This document shows positions 42,458 through 51,272 of a stretch of DNA of 64,000 nucleotides, piece after piece. Position 1 is the first letter of the stretch. Every line of letters begins with the position of its first letter. The position numbers and the translations under genes are program-made. Under the pieces are notes generated by a model. It ran no database searches. It was not told the origin of the DNA and saw only the letters and a list, made by a program, of their open reading frames with translations. The stretch lies in contig PLBE01000053.1 in NCBI GenBank assembly GCA_003134435.1, positions 36,672-100,671 of the forward strand, given 5' to 3'. The stretch is from Acidobacteriaceae bacterium (GTDB lineage: Bacteria > Acidobacteriota > Terriglobia > Terriglobales > Acidobacteriaceae).

Positions 42458-45400
42458 GTGATTCAAAGATTCTTGCGGATTGTATCTGTCATCCTCTGCA
42501 TTGTGCTTTTGCCGTGCTCCGTTTTGGCCCAGGATTATGATCCGGCGATGTTTCGGGAATTACACTGGCGGCTGATTGGCCCATTTCGGGGCGGGCGAAC
42601 GGTTGCGATCTCCGGAGTTCCGGGCCAGCAAAATGTCTTCTACATGGCTCCGAACAATGGAGGAGTCTGGAAGTCGACGGACTACGGGCGAACCTGGACT
42701 CCGATCTTCGACGATCAGCCGACCGGTTCCATCGGCGCTCTGGCCGTGGCACCGTCCGATCCCAACACGATCTATGTGGGAAGCGGAGAAGGCTTGCGTC
42801 GACCCGATCTGTCGGTCGGCAACGGGGTTTACAAATCCAGCGACGGGGGGCGAACCTGGCAGCATCTCGACCTGCAGGATGCGCAGCAGATTGCATCGAT
42901 CATTGTCGACCCCAAGGACGCCAATCGTGTTTTCGTTGCGGCCCAGGGACACCCTTACGGTCCGAACGAGCAGCGCGGGATTTTCCGCTCGCTCAACGGT
43001 GGTCGCACCTGGGAGAAGGTTCTCTATAAGGATGAAAACGCCGGAGGCATGGACCTGGTTTTCGATCCGCGTAATTCGCAGGTAATTTTTGCAAGCCTGT
43101 GGGCCTCCCGCCGTCCGCCGTGGACAACGGGTGGCGGCTACGACGGCCCGGGCAGCGGACTTTACAAATCCAGCGACGGGGGGAGTAGTTGGCGGCAACT
43201 CACCAGAGGGTTGCCCGGAGCAACCGAAGGCATCGGGCGCATCGGTCCCACGGTTTCCCCCAGCGATCCCGACCGCATGTATGCCTGGGTGAACGCGAAG
43301 AAGGGAAGCGGCATCTATCGCTCCGACGATGGTGGCGAAAGCTGGCAGCAGGTGAATGATGAAGAACGCGTCTGGGGGCGAGGCGATGATTTTGGCTGCG
43401 TGCGCGTCGATCCGCGAAACAAAGACGTGATCTATGTAGCCAACACTTCGACCTACCGCTCGACCGACGCCGGCAAGGATTTCACCGCCATCAAGGGCGC
43501 GCCGGGCGGCGACGACTACCACACCATCTGGATCAATCCCGAAAACCCGGACATCATCGCGCTGGCTGTCGACCAGGGGGCGACCATCAGCGTGAATGGT
43601 GGCCGGACGTGGAGTTCGTGGTACAACCAGCCGACGGCGCAGTTTTACCACGTGATCACGGACAGCGAGTTCCCTTACTGGGTGTATGGCGGGCAGCAGG
43701 AAAGCGGCTCGATCGGCACGGCCAGCCGCAGTGATTTTGGCGAAATTACGTTTCGCGACTGGACCACGGTGGGAGTTGAAGAATATGGCTACGTGGCGCC
43801 CGATCCGCTGCACCCTAATCTGATTTACGGTGGCAAGGTTACGGTGTTCGATCGCAGTACGGGACAGACAAGGGATGTTTCGCCGGTGGTTCTGCGCACC
43901 GGGCAGTATCGCTTTAATCGCACCGCGCCGCTGATTTTTTCGCCGGTGGATCCGCATGTACTTTATCTGGGATCGAACGTTGTGTTTTCGACTCGCGACG
44001 GCGGCAACAGCTGGCAGATCATCAGTCCCGACCTGACGCGGGCAGATCCTGGCGTGCCAGAGACTCTGGGGCCGTTTGTCGCGGACGATCCAGCGAAGGG
44101 CAAGCACCGCGGCGTGATCTATTCCGTAGCTCCGTCGCCGAAAGACGCCAACCTGATCTGGGCGGGAACGGACGATGGCCTGATTCAGGTGACCCGCGAC
44201 GGCGGCAAGAAATGGGAGAACGTGACTCCGGCTGAGCTGACGCCGTGGAGCAAGCTGGCGCAGGTGGACGCATCACATTTTGACACCTCAACTGCTTACG
44301 CGGCAGTGAACCGCTTTCGACTTGACGACCTGCGTCCTTATATCTATCGCACCCACGACGGCGGAAAGTCGTGGCAGAAGATCGTGAGTGGCCTGCCGCG
44401 GGACGAGCCCGTCAACACGGTGCGGGAAGATCCGGAGCGCAAGGGGTTGCTTTTTGCCGGCACCGAACGATCGGTCTACGTGTCGTGGGACGACGGCGAT
44501 CACTGGCAGTCGTTGCAGATGAACCTGCCGCCGACTTCGATCCGAGATCTGGTGGTTCATCACGACGATGTCGTGGTCGGAACTCACGGGCGGTCATTTT
44601 GGATCCTGGATAACATCACGCCGCTGCGGCAGTTCAGCCGGGAGGTGGCGGATTCCCCGGCGCATCTTTTCGCGCCGCAGTTGACGTATCGCGTGCGTCG
44701 CAACAACAATACCGACACCCCACTGCCGCCGGAAGAGCCGGCGGGACAGAATCCTCCCGACGGCGCGATGATCGATTATTTTGTGAAGACGCCAGTTTCC
44801 GGGCCCGTCACGCTGGAAATTATCGATGCCGCATCGGGGGAGTTGGTACGCCATTTTTCGAGCGCCGACAAGCCCGAAGCGGTAAATCCGAGAGATTTCA
44901 ACGTGCCCATGTACTGGGTCCGTCCGGCGCGAACCCTGTCGGTGGAAGCGGGAATGCACCGTTTCGTGTGGGACCTGACCTACCCCGCGCCCGAGGTGCT
45001 GACGCGTGACTATCCAATTTCAGCGATCTACCATGACACTCCTCTCTATCCGATGGGAGCGACCGTGCTGCCGGGACAATACAGAATTGTCCTTACAGTG
45101 GGGGGCAAGAGCTACAGCCAGATACTCGAGTTGAAGATGGATCCGCGGGTCAAGACCTCGCCGGAAGACCTGCGCCGGCAATTCGAATTCGACCGAAAAA
45201 TTGCGGGCGCACTTCACCAGGATTTCGAAGCGCTGCAACAGGTGCGCAGCTTGCGCGCGCAGCTAAAAGCGCTCGGGGGCAGTCCGGATGCGATCCAGAA
45301 ACCGGCGGCTGCATTGGAGGGCAAAGCCGCGTCCATCGAAGGCGAGGAAGGCGGGTATGCCACGCTCTACTTGAGCACGCCTGAAGGGCGCAGCCTGTCG

Positions 45401-45673
45401 CGCCTCAATGGGGGTCTGAACGCACTCGTCAGCGCTGTCGATACGGCCGACGCGGCACCGACGACGCAGCAATTCGCGATGTTGGTGGAATTGGAGAAGG
45501 CGCTGGAAGAGCAGTTAGCGGAGTGGGCACGGCTCAAGGCGAAAGATATTCCAGAGCTGAACGAGGGGCTGAAGAAAGCGGGATTGCCTCCGATTGATCT
45601 GGGGAAACCCGTGCCGGGTTGGGCCGACGCGACCAAGGCAACGACGCTGGATCGGGACAGGAACGAAGAATAG
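42458..45673 (+). CDS. Large secreted BNR/sortilin-like beta-propeller protein
   Basis: The roughly 1071-residue protein has a signal peptide (FLRIVSVILCIVLLPCSVLA) and many Asp-box repeats of the S-x-D-x-G-x-T-W type: STDYGRTW, SSDGGRTW, SLNGGRTW, SSDGGSSW, SDDGGESW, SVNGGRTW, TRDGGNSW, THDGGKSW. They build one or two beta-propellers (Sortilin/VPS10-like). The last 350 residues are a beta domain then a helical tail (PEDLRRQFEFDRKIAGALHQ). Relatives in acidobacteria are annotated as glycosyl hydrolases without proven activity. GTG 42458 with GGGGA upstream is preferred to GTG 42446. Confidence 0.85.
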   Translation: MIQRFLRIVSVILCIVLLPCSVLAQDYDPAMFRELHWRLIGPFRGGRTVAISGVPGQQNVFYMAPNNGGVWKSTDYGRTWTPIFDDQPTGSIGALAVAPSDPNTIYVGSGEGLRRPDLSVGNGVYKSSDGGRTWQHLDLQDAQQIASIIVDPKDANRVFVAAQGHPYGPNEQRGIFRSLNGGRTWEKVLYKDENAGGMDLVFDPRNSQVIFASLWASRRPPWTTGGGYDGPGSGLYKSSDGGSSWRQLTRGLPGATEGIGRIGPTVSPSDPDRMYAWVNAKKGSGIYRSDDGGESWQQVNDEERVWGRGDDFGCVRVDPRNKDVIYVANTSTYRSTDAGKDFTAIKGAPGGDDYHTIWINPENPDIIALAVDQGATISVNGGRTWSSWYNQPTAQFYHVITDSEFPYWVYGGQQESGSIGTASRSDFGEITFRDWTTVGVEEYGYVAPDPLHPNLIYGGKVTVFDRSTGQTRDVSPVVLRTGQYRFNRTAPLIFSPVDPHVLYLGSNVVFSTRDGGNSWQIISPDLTRADPGVPETLGPFVADDPAKGKHRGVIYSVAPSPKDANLIWAGTDDGLIQVTRDGGKKWENVTPAELTPWSKLAQVDASHFDTSTAYAAVNRFRLDDLRPYIYRTHDGGKSWQKIVSGLPRDEPVNTVREDPERKGLLFAGTERSVYVSWDDGDHWQSLQMNLPPTSIRDLVVHHDDVVVGTHGRSFWILDNITPLRQFSREVADSPAHLFAPQLTYRVRRNNNTDTPLPPEEPAGQNPPDGAMIDYFVKTPVSGPVTLEIIDAASGELVRHFSSADKPEAVNPRDFNVPMYWVRPARTLSVEAGMHRFVWDLTYPAPEVLTRDYPISAIYHDTPLYPMGATVLPGQYRIVLTVGGKSYSQILELKMDPRVKTSPEDLRRQFEFDRKIAGALHQDFEALQQVRSLRAQLKALGGSPDAIQKPAAALEGKAASIEGEEGGYATLYLSTPEGRSLSRLNGGLNALVSAVDTADAAPTTQQFAMLVELEKALEEQLAEWARLKAKDIPELNEGLKKAGLPPIDLGKPVPGWADATKATTLDRDRNEE

Positions 45674-45676
45674 CTG

Positions 45677-45702
45677 GTGTGGAGCGGGCGCTCCTGTCCG
45701 CT
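45677..45702 (+). repeat. Palindromic repeat family A, copy 3
   Basis: GTGTGG is followed by AGCGGGCG (45683-45690), loop CTCC and TGTCCGCT (45695-45702), an 8-bp stem with two G-U pairs. It begins 4 bp after the BNR gene. Confidence 0.65.
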
Positions 45703-45790
45703 GCTTATGCCGTTGGTGTTGGACTTAGTTGTTCAGGCGGGACCAAAACGGGCCGATCACAGCTATAAGAATCAAAGCAAAAGCAAGGGC

Positions 45791-45816
45791 AGCGGGCCGA
45801 GAGTGTCCGCTCTACA
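45791..45816 (-). repeat. Palindromic repeat family A, copy 4 (decayed)
   Basis: On the minus strand GTGTAG, AGCGGACA, CTCT and a partly matching right arm (GGCCCGCT) resemble copies 1-3. It lies 4 bp past the end of cca. Copies 3 and 4 occupy the convergent gap between the BNR gene and cca. Confidence 0.5.
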
Positions 45817-45819
45817 CGA

Positions 45820-47274
45820 TTAAGGCAGGGGGAACTGGCGGGCCAATAGTTTCAGCGCCGCGTCGTGGGAGGTGATGCGGCCTTCCAGTTGCGCATCTTC
45901 GATGGCGGTCAGAATTTCTTTGAAGCGGGGGCCGGGTTGATAGCCGGCTGCGATCAGGTCGCGCCCGGTAATCAGCGGAGTGGGCCGGATCGCTTCGGGC
46001 GGGATCGAACGCAACTGCTCGCGCGAATACTCGTAGGAGTCGAGATTGCCGTGGCTGGAAAGGCAGTCGAGGCGGTGCAATTCCAAGTGCTCGTCGAAGG
46101 CGGACAGGCGCAGAAACTTCTTGAGCGTCGATTGCTTCATGCGCTGAACGTCTCCAAAGCGCATGTGATTGTCGATTAGAGCCAGAATCTGGCCGGTCTC
46201 GTGGTTGGAGAAGCGCAGACGGCGGCAGACTTCGGCGGCCATTTTCACACCTACATCCACGTGTCCATCGAAGCGGATGCGGTCGGGCGCGATGCGGAAA
46301 GTAGGCGGCTTGCCCACGTCGTGCAGCAGCGCTCCCCAGGCCAGGGTCTTGGAACAGCCGGCAGGAAGCTTTTCGAGCAGCAAGAGTGTGTGCACGAAGA
46401 CATCGCCTTCGGGATGGTGCTGGGGGGACTGCCCGACTGCTTTCATCGCGGCGATTTCCGGCAAGACTTCGAGTAGGAGGCCGGTTGTATCGAGCAGTTC
46501 GAAGGCTTGGCGGGCGCGGCCCTCGGTGAGCATCTTCGTGAGTTCTTCGCGGACCCGTTCGCGGGAGACCTGTTGAATTTGGGGAGCAAACTTCTGGATT
46601 GCCGCCATGGTGGCGGGTTCGATCTGGTAGTCGAAGCGGGCGGCGAATCGCACGGCGCGCAACATGCGCAGTTTGTCTTCCGCGAGGCGGCGGCTGGGAT
46701 CGCCGATGGCGCGGATGATCCCGGCCTTCAGATCTTCGCGGCCGCCGACAAAATCCAAAACCTCGTTTGTTTCTGGATCGAGCATCATGCCGTTGATGGT
46801 GAAGTCGCGGCGCTCGACGTCTTGGCGCGGGTCTTTGGTAAAGCGGACATGGTCGGGATGACGGCCGTCCGAGTAGCCTACATCGGAGCGGAAAGTCGCC
46901 ACCTCGACAGACTTCTGCAGAGATGTCGGCAAGAACAGGTAGCGCTGTTTCAGCGATCCGCCCATCGCGCCCGGTAGGGCTCGCCCCTCGAAGGAGTCGG
47001 TTCGCGCAGGTTCGTCGCCTTCGTGTTCCTTCGTGTCCTTTGTGGCATCAGTGTGGAAGGGCACCAGAACGACTCCGAATTGCTCGCCTACGGCGAAGGT
47101 CTGGGGGAAGATTCGCATGACCTGCGGCGGAGTTGCGTCGGTGGCTACGTCGTAGTCGGCGGGTTCGCGGCCGAGAAGAAGATCGCGGACGCATCCTCCG
47201 GCGAAGTAGGCCTGGTGGCCGCGTTGACGGAGGGTGCGGACGATCTCCGTGGCGAGTTGTTTTGCGTTAGACAT
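45820..47274 (-). CDS. cca: CCA-adding tRNA nucleotidyltransferase with HD domain
   Basis: The 484-residue protein has the class II nucleotidyltransferase head (AYFAGGCVRDLLLGREPADY, then DYDVATDATP with the catalytic D-x-D), the RRDFTINGM motif (RxDF(T/A)IN), LRMLRAVRFAARFDYQIEPA and an HD domain (GALLHDVGKPPTFRIAPDRI). It adds or repairs the 3' CCA of tRNA. A roughly 49-residue insert (about residues 74-122) separates GVVLVPF from VEVATFRSDVGYSDGRHPDH, which are usually nearly adjacent. Confidence 0.93.
   Translation of the reverse strand: MSNAKQLATEIVRTLRQRGHQAYFAGGCVRDLLLGREPADYDVATDATPPQVMRIFPQTFAVGEQFGVVLVPFHTDATKDTKEHEGDEPARTDSFEGRALPGAMGGSLKQRYLFLPTSLQKSVEVATFRSDVGYSDGRHPDHVRFTKDPRQDVERRDFTINGMMLDPETNEVLDFVGGREDLKAGIIRAIGDPSRRLAEDKLRMLRAVRFAARFDYQIEPATMAAIQKFAPQIQQVSRERVREELTKMLTEGRARQAFELLDTTGLLLEVLPEIAAMKAVGQSPQHHPEGDVFVHTLLLLEKLPAGCSKTLAWGALLHDVGKPPTFRIAPDRIRFDGHVDVGVKMAAEVCRRLRFSNHETGQILALIDNHMRFGDVQRMKQSTLKKFLRLSAFDEHLELHRLDCLSSHGNLDSYEYSREQLRSIPPEAIRPTPLITGRDLIAAGYQPGPRFKEILTAIEDAQLEGRITSHDAALKLLARQFPLP
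46909..47055 (-). repeat. Repeat-like in-frame insert in cca
   Basis: These 147 bp encode HTDATKDTKEHEGDEPARTD, then a second part (SFEGRALPGAMGGSLKQRYL and following). The plus strand contains TTCGTGTTCCTTCGTGTCC (within 47021-47039), a direct repetition of TTCGTGT(T/C)C that looks like intergenic boilerplate rather than coding sequence. Confidence 0.5.
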
Positions 47275-47335
47275 CGGCAGTCGTAAACTAGGGCGTGTTC
47301 CTCACGGGTTTTGCGGTGAGGGATTCAAGCCTTCA

Positions 47336-47389
47336 GGGGCTAAAGCCCCCGGTTTGAGTGGCTCCAAACGGCGCGTCTAAAGCCGCGCC
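47336..47389. repeat. Two GC hairpins with CTAAAG loops between cca and tsaD
   Basis: GGGGC-TAAA-GCCCC (47336-47349) and GGCGCG-TCTAAAGC-CGCGCC (47370-47389) form adjacent hairpins sharing the (T/G)CTAAAG core. The remaining 47390-47459 contains GCGAACAGCGAACAG-type low-complexity repeats. Confidence 0.65.
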
Positions 47390-47459
47390 CCTTCAAAGAA
47401 GTTATGAAGCGCGTCGTCGAAAGCCAAAACAGCCAAGAGCGAACAGCGAACAGCTAATT

Positions 47460-48626
47460 ATGCCTGACGCGAATATCCTCGGCATCGAGAGTTCCTGTGA
47501 TGAGACAGGGGCGGCGGTGGTGCGTTCGGGACAGACGGTTTTGTCGAATGTGGTGGCTTCGCAGATAGCAACTCATCAGCCGTATGGCGGGGTGGTTCCG
47601 GAACTGGCGTCGCGCGAGCACTTGCGGGCGATTGTTCCGGTGGTGCGTCAGGCGCTGGTTGAAAGCGGACAAACCTATGAGTCCGTCGATGCCATCGCGG
47701 TCACGCAGGGGCCGGGACTGGCAGGCGCGCTGCTGGTGGGCATCAGTTTCGCCAAGGCTCTAGCCTTCGGGCTGGAGAAGCCGCTGATTGCGGTGAATCA
47801 TCTGGAGGGGCATATTCATGCGGTATTGCTCGAGCAGCGGCAACGAGAGAACGGCGAACTGCAGTTTCCGGTGCTGGCGCTAGTGGTGTCGGGCGGGCAC
47901 ACGCATCTTTATCTGGCACAGTTGCGCGAAGATCTCTGGACCTATCGCAACATCGGCCACACTCGCGACGATGCTGCGGGAGAGGCGTTCGATAAAGTTG
48001 CCAAGCTATTGGGACTGGGCTATCCCGGAGGCCCCATCATCGACCGACTGGCGGTGCATGGAGATCCGCGGGCGGTCAAATTCCAGACTTCGCAAATGAA
48101 GCACGCGGACCGGCGCGACCACAAGCGCGACAGTTCCAGACAGGTGATCGTAGAAGATGAAGGGCCACACTTCGATTTTTCCTATAGCGGAATTAAGACG
48201 GCGGTATTGCGCTACCTCGAGACGCAGCGCCTGACGGCTGCGATTGAGGCTCGCCGGCAAGCGCTGGCGGAGATTGACCAACCGGGGCTCGAAGCGGTTC
48301 TCGGCTTATGCGACCGGCAGACGCTCAACCTGGTGGCCTCGTTCCAACGTTCGATGGTCAGCGATCTGGTTTTGAAGACGCTGGCCGCGGCGCGCGAGTA
48401 TGAGGCGCGGACTCTCTTTGTGAGCGGCGGGGTGGCGGCGAATCAGGAATTGCGGGCGACGTTTGAGCGCGAGGCGGGAATGCAGGGGCTCCCCGTTTTC
48501 TTTCCTGCGCGGGCCCTTTCGACCGACAATGCGGCGATGATCGCAGCGGCGGCGTTTCCGAAGTTTCTGCGCCGTGAGTTTGTGGCGATGGATTTCTCGG
48601 CGGAGGCGGGGATGGCGCTGCGCTAG
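47460..48626 (+). CDS. tsaD: tRNA N6-adenosine threonylcarbamoyltransferase
   Basis: The 388-residue protein begins [20 protein letters not shown], with [16 protein letters not shown], the metal motif [41 protein letters not shown]-like [20 protein letters not shown] and [14 protein letters not shown]. It transfers threonylcarbamoyl to A37 of ANN-decoding tRNAs with TsaB/E partners, which are not in the window. Between the KF of the family and [11 protein letters not shown] there is a hydrophilic extra segment of about 20 residues. ATG 47460 is chosen because the upstream frame is repeat sequence. Confidence 0.95.
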   Translation: MPDANILGIESSCDETGAAVVRSGQTVLSNVVASQIATHQPYGGVVPELASREHLRAIVPVVRQALVESGQTYESVDAIAVTQGPGLAGALLVGISFAKALAFGLEKPLIAVNHLEGHIHAVLLEQRQRENGELQFPVLALVVSGGHTHLYLAQLREDLWTYRNIGHTRDDAAGEAFDKVAKLLGLGYPGGPIIDRLAVHGDPRAVKFQTSQMKHADRRDHKRDSSRQVIVEDEGPHFDFSYSGIKTAVLRYLETQRLTAAIEARRQALAEIDQPGLEAVLGLCDRQTLNLVASFQRSMVSDLVLKTLAAAREYEARTLFVSGGVAANQELRATFEREAGMQGLPVFFPARALSTDNAAMIAAAAFPKFLRREFVAMDFSAEAGMALR

Positions 48627-48745
48627 GGGTCCGAGGAATCAGTTCCGGAATGAAGAAACCGCCGCGCCAGCAACTTAATCAGAGGCCAGCGCCGTAATGG
48701 AGCGCAGGGTGCCGGTGCGAGTACCGAATTGAAACCTTTCCCAGT

Positions 48746-48751
48746 TACAAT
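48746..48751 (+). promoter_or_regulatory. TACAAT box 6 nt before the phoB start
   Basis: TACAAT, GGTCGC and GTG (48758) follow directly, the same layout as for lpxB and rfbD. No Pho box could be identified upstream. Confidence 0.5.
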
Positions 48752-48757
48752 GGTCGC

Positions 48758-49450
48758 GTGAAACCGACGATCTACGTAGTAGAAGACGACCCTGATATTT
48801 CGCGACTAGTACGTCATCATCTAGAAGGGGCGAGCTTCAGCGTGCGGCTGTACTCGACTGGGAACCTGGTGGTGACCGACGCGGAGCGACAGCGTCCGGC
48901 ATTGTTCCTGCTGGACATTATGGTGCCGGGAAAAGATGGTCTGGAACTGTGCCGCCAGATTCGGCAGTCGGTGGCGCTGGCTTCGGTGCCCGTGATTTTC
49001 CTGACGGCCAAGAGCAGCGAGGCGGATCGCGTGCTGGGGTTGGAGTTGGGCGCGGATGATTATATCCCCAAGCCTTTTAGTCCGCGCGAACTCGTGGCCC
49101 GGGTGAAGGCGGTGCTGCGGCGTTTTGAGCGGCCGCTGCCGCCGCTCCCGACCAAGATTGATGAAATTCACATTGACCCGAGCGCGATGACCTTGACGGT
49201 GCGCGGGAAGCAGGTCCCGACGACGGCGACGGAGTTTCGATTGCTCGACCACTTCATGCGGCACGCCGGGCGCGTTTTCACTCGCGATCAGTTGCTCGAC
49301 TCGGTCTGGCGGGATACGGCTTATGTTACGCCGCGTTCGGTGGACGTTTATGTGCGGCGCATTCGGGAAAAGATCGAGCCCGATCCGGAGAATCCACGTT
49401 ACCTGAAAACGGTGCGGGGGGCCGGCTATCGCTTTGAGGTCGCGCGGTGA
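48758..49450 (+). CDS. phoB: OmpR/PhoB-family response regulator
   Basis: The 230-residue protein has an intact receiver (IYVVEDDPDISRLVRHHLEG, phospho-acceptor Asp in LFLLDIMVPGKDGLELCRQI, Lys in YIPKPF) and a winged-helix DNA-binding domain (VTPRSVDVYVRRIREKIEPD, then YLKTVRGAGYRFEV). Overlap with the histidine kinase gene (GTGA at 49447-49450) marks a two-component operon. The Pho assignment rests on the gene order with phoU 4 kb downstream and on PhoR-like kinase layout, so it is likely rather than certain. Confidence 0.85.
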   Translation: MKPTIYVVEDDPDISRLVRHHLEGASFSVRLYSTGNLVVTDAERQRPALFLLDIMVPGKDGLELCRQIRQSVALASVPVIFLTAKSSEADRVLGLELGADDYIPKPFSPRELVARVKAVLRRFERPLPPLPTKIDEIHIDPSAMTLTVRGKQVPTTATEFRLLDHFMRHAGRVFTRDQLLDSVWRDTAYVTPRSVDVYVRRIREKIEPDPENPRYLKTVRGAGYRFEVAR

Positions 49451-51174
49451 GAAGCCGCATTTTCTTTAAATTGATGTTTGTGTTTCTGCTGGTGATCGGC
49501 GCCACCGCCATCACTCTGCAGTTGACGGTGCACAAGGTGTGGGAGCGCACTCTGCATGAGCAGATCGAGCGCAATCTGAGGCAGAAGACCTTGATGTTCG
49601 CCTATCGCGTGGAGGCGGACCGGCAACACTCGCTGGCCGATATTACCTCGCAGGAGGGCCAGGCGGCTGGGGCTCGCGCCACGGTTATCGATCCCACGGG
49701 CAAGGTGCTGGCGGATTCGGAAGCGGATCCCAGCACCATGGAGAACCACGCGGGTCGCAAGGAGTTTGCCGCGGCACTGGCTGGGCAAATGGGCGTCGAT
49801 GAGCGCGGCAGTCGCAGTGTGAGCGTTCCATTCTTGTATGTAGCAGCGCCGGTTTCCGGAGGGGCGGTTCGATTGGCGTATCCGTTGCCCGAGATGGAGA
49901 TTACGGATCGTCCGCTGGCGGTGGCGTTGTTCTGGGGATCGCTGGCTGCGTTTGTGTTCGCGATGGCAGTGGCGGCGGCGGCTTCCCAATATGTGGGGCG
50001 GCGGCTGCAGCGCATCGTGAATTTTGCCGAGCGGGTGGCAGGTGGCGATCTGACGGCGCGGATTGCGTCCTCTTCGACCGACGAAATCGGGCAGGTAGCG
50101 GCCGCGCTCGATAAGACGACGCGGGGGGTGGAGGAAAGCTACGCTCGCGTGCAGACCAGCCAGCGCGAACTGGAAACCCTTCTGAACAGCATGCAGGACG
50201 CGGTGATTGCGGTCGATGTCGACGGGCGGGTGCAGTGGGCGAATCGGGGCATGGATCGGCTGCTGTTGCGCGCTCCGCGACTGAATGCGCCGTTGATTGA
50301 CAGCGTGCGCGACCCGGAGTTTCTGGCTGCGATCCAACAAGCGGCGCGGGAGCAAGTAGTGACTTCGGCGCGCTCGAATACGATCGCGTCGGGACGTACA
50401 TTCGATGTGACGGCGGCTCCGATGCCGGGAGGCGGCGCGGTCGCCGTGTTGCGCGATCTGACCGAGACGGAGCGAATGGAGAAAAGCCGCCGCGATTTTA
50501 TCGCGAACGTCTCGCATGAACTGCGCACGCCGCTGACATCCATCCAGGGATACACGGAGACGCTGCTCGACAGTCCGCTGGCGGACAATCACGTACGCGA
50601 GTTTTTGGAAATCATTCGCAAGAACTCGGCGCGCATGTCGCGCCTCACGGAAGATTTGCTGACTCTGGCTCGGGTCGAATCAGGGGAGCAACGCTTTGAC
50701 ATCCAGCGGGTGAGCACCGAGGAATTGCTGCAGGATGCGTGGGAAAGTTTTCGTGAGGTGGCGCGCTCGTACGGGGTCGAACTGGAGATGGAGAATTCGG
50801 TTCCCACGGTTTACGTGAATGCGGATCGCGAGGCCATCCATCAGATTTTTTCCAACTTGATCGAAAATGCGCTAAAGTACGCGGCGTCAGGAAAGAAGGT
50901 GATTCTTGGAGCCCGCGAATCGGAGATTGGCGTCGAATTCTATGTGAGGGACCTGGGACCCGGCATTTCCTCCGAACACCTTCACCGTCTTTTCGAGCGT
51001 TTTTACCGTGTAGATAAGGCTCGCTCGCGGGAATCCGGAGGCACTGGACTGGGGCTGGCCATTGCGAAGCACATCGTGCTGGCGCACGGAGGAACGATTC
51101 GTGCCGAGAGCGAACTGCACCACGGCTCGAGCTTCCTGTTTAACCTGACTGCTTCCGAGGCGAATGCAGACTAA
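49447..51174 (+). CDS. phoR: PhoR-like sensor histidine kinase
   Basis: The 575-residue protein has two membrane spans (FFKLMFVFLLVIGATAITLQ and FWGSLAAFVFAMAVAAAASQ) around a periplasmic sensor of about 130 residues. HAMP (GRRLQRIVNFAERVAGGDLT), PAS (LLNSMQDAVIAVDVDGRVQW), HisKA with the phosphorylated His in FIANVSHELRTPLTSIQG, and HATPase (NLIENALKYA, DLGPGIS, GGTGLGLAIAKHIV) follow. It phosphorylates the upstream regulator. The start is GTG 49447. The large periplasmic domain is bigger than in E. coli PhoR. Confidence 0.9.
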   Translation: MRSRIFFKLMFVFLLVIGATAITLQLTVHKVWERTLHEQIERNLRQKTLMFAYRVEADRQHSLADITSQEGQAAGARATVIDPTGKVLADSEADPSTMENHAGRKEFAAALAGQMGVDERGSRSVSVPFLYVAAPVSGGAVRLAYPLPEMEITDRPLAVALFWGSLAAFVFAMAVAAAASQYVGRRLQRIVNFAERVAGGDLTARIASSSTDEIGQVAAALDKTTRGVEESYARVQTSQRELETLLNSMQDAVIAVDVDGRVQWANRGMDRLLLRAPRLNAPLIDSVRDPEFLAAIQQAAREQVVTSARSNTIASGRTFDVTAAPMPGGGAVAVLRDLTETERMEKSRRDFIANVSHELRTPLTSIQGYTETLLDSPLADNHVREFLEIIRKNSARMSRLTEDLLTLARVESGEQRFDIQRVSTEELLQDAWESFREVARSYGVELEMENSVPTVYVNADREAIHQIFSNLIENALKYAASGKKVILGARESEIGVEFYVRDLGPGISSEHLHRLFERFYRVDKARSRESGGTGLGLAIAKHIVLAHGGTIRAESELHHGSSFLFNLTASEANAD

Positions 51175-51190
51175 GGACCCTCTGAACACG

Positions 51191-51245
51191 TACTCGCCTG
51201 ATGGGGCAACGGTATTCGTGCGGCGCGGGCTTTTCGAGGACGGAC
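51191..51245 (+). repeat. Degenerate copy 5 of the family A element after phoR
   Basis: TACTCGCCTGATGGGGCAAC, then GGTATTCGTG and GCGCGGGCTTTTCGAGGAC, parallels the element after polA (TGCTCGCCTGATTCGGCAGC ... GCGCAGGCTTTTCGCGGAC). It starts 17 bp past the phoR stop. Confidence 0.55.
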
Positions 51246-51272
51246 CTGAGCGCGTTCCAAGCCTGCTTGCCT

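Noticed and set aside
42560-44107. 515-codon minus-strand frame opposite the BNR protein
   Set aside because: Mirror of a repetitive gene; no independent start context or motif.
48060-48180. Extra hydrophilic segment in TsaD as another repeat insert
   Set aside because: It is longer than in typical relatives, but the DNA shows no repeat or hairpin, so I do not group it with the other inserts.
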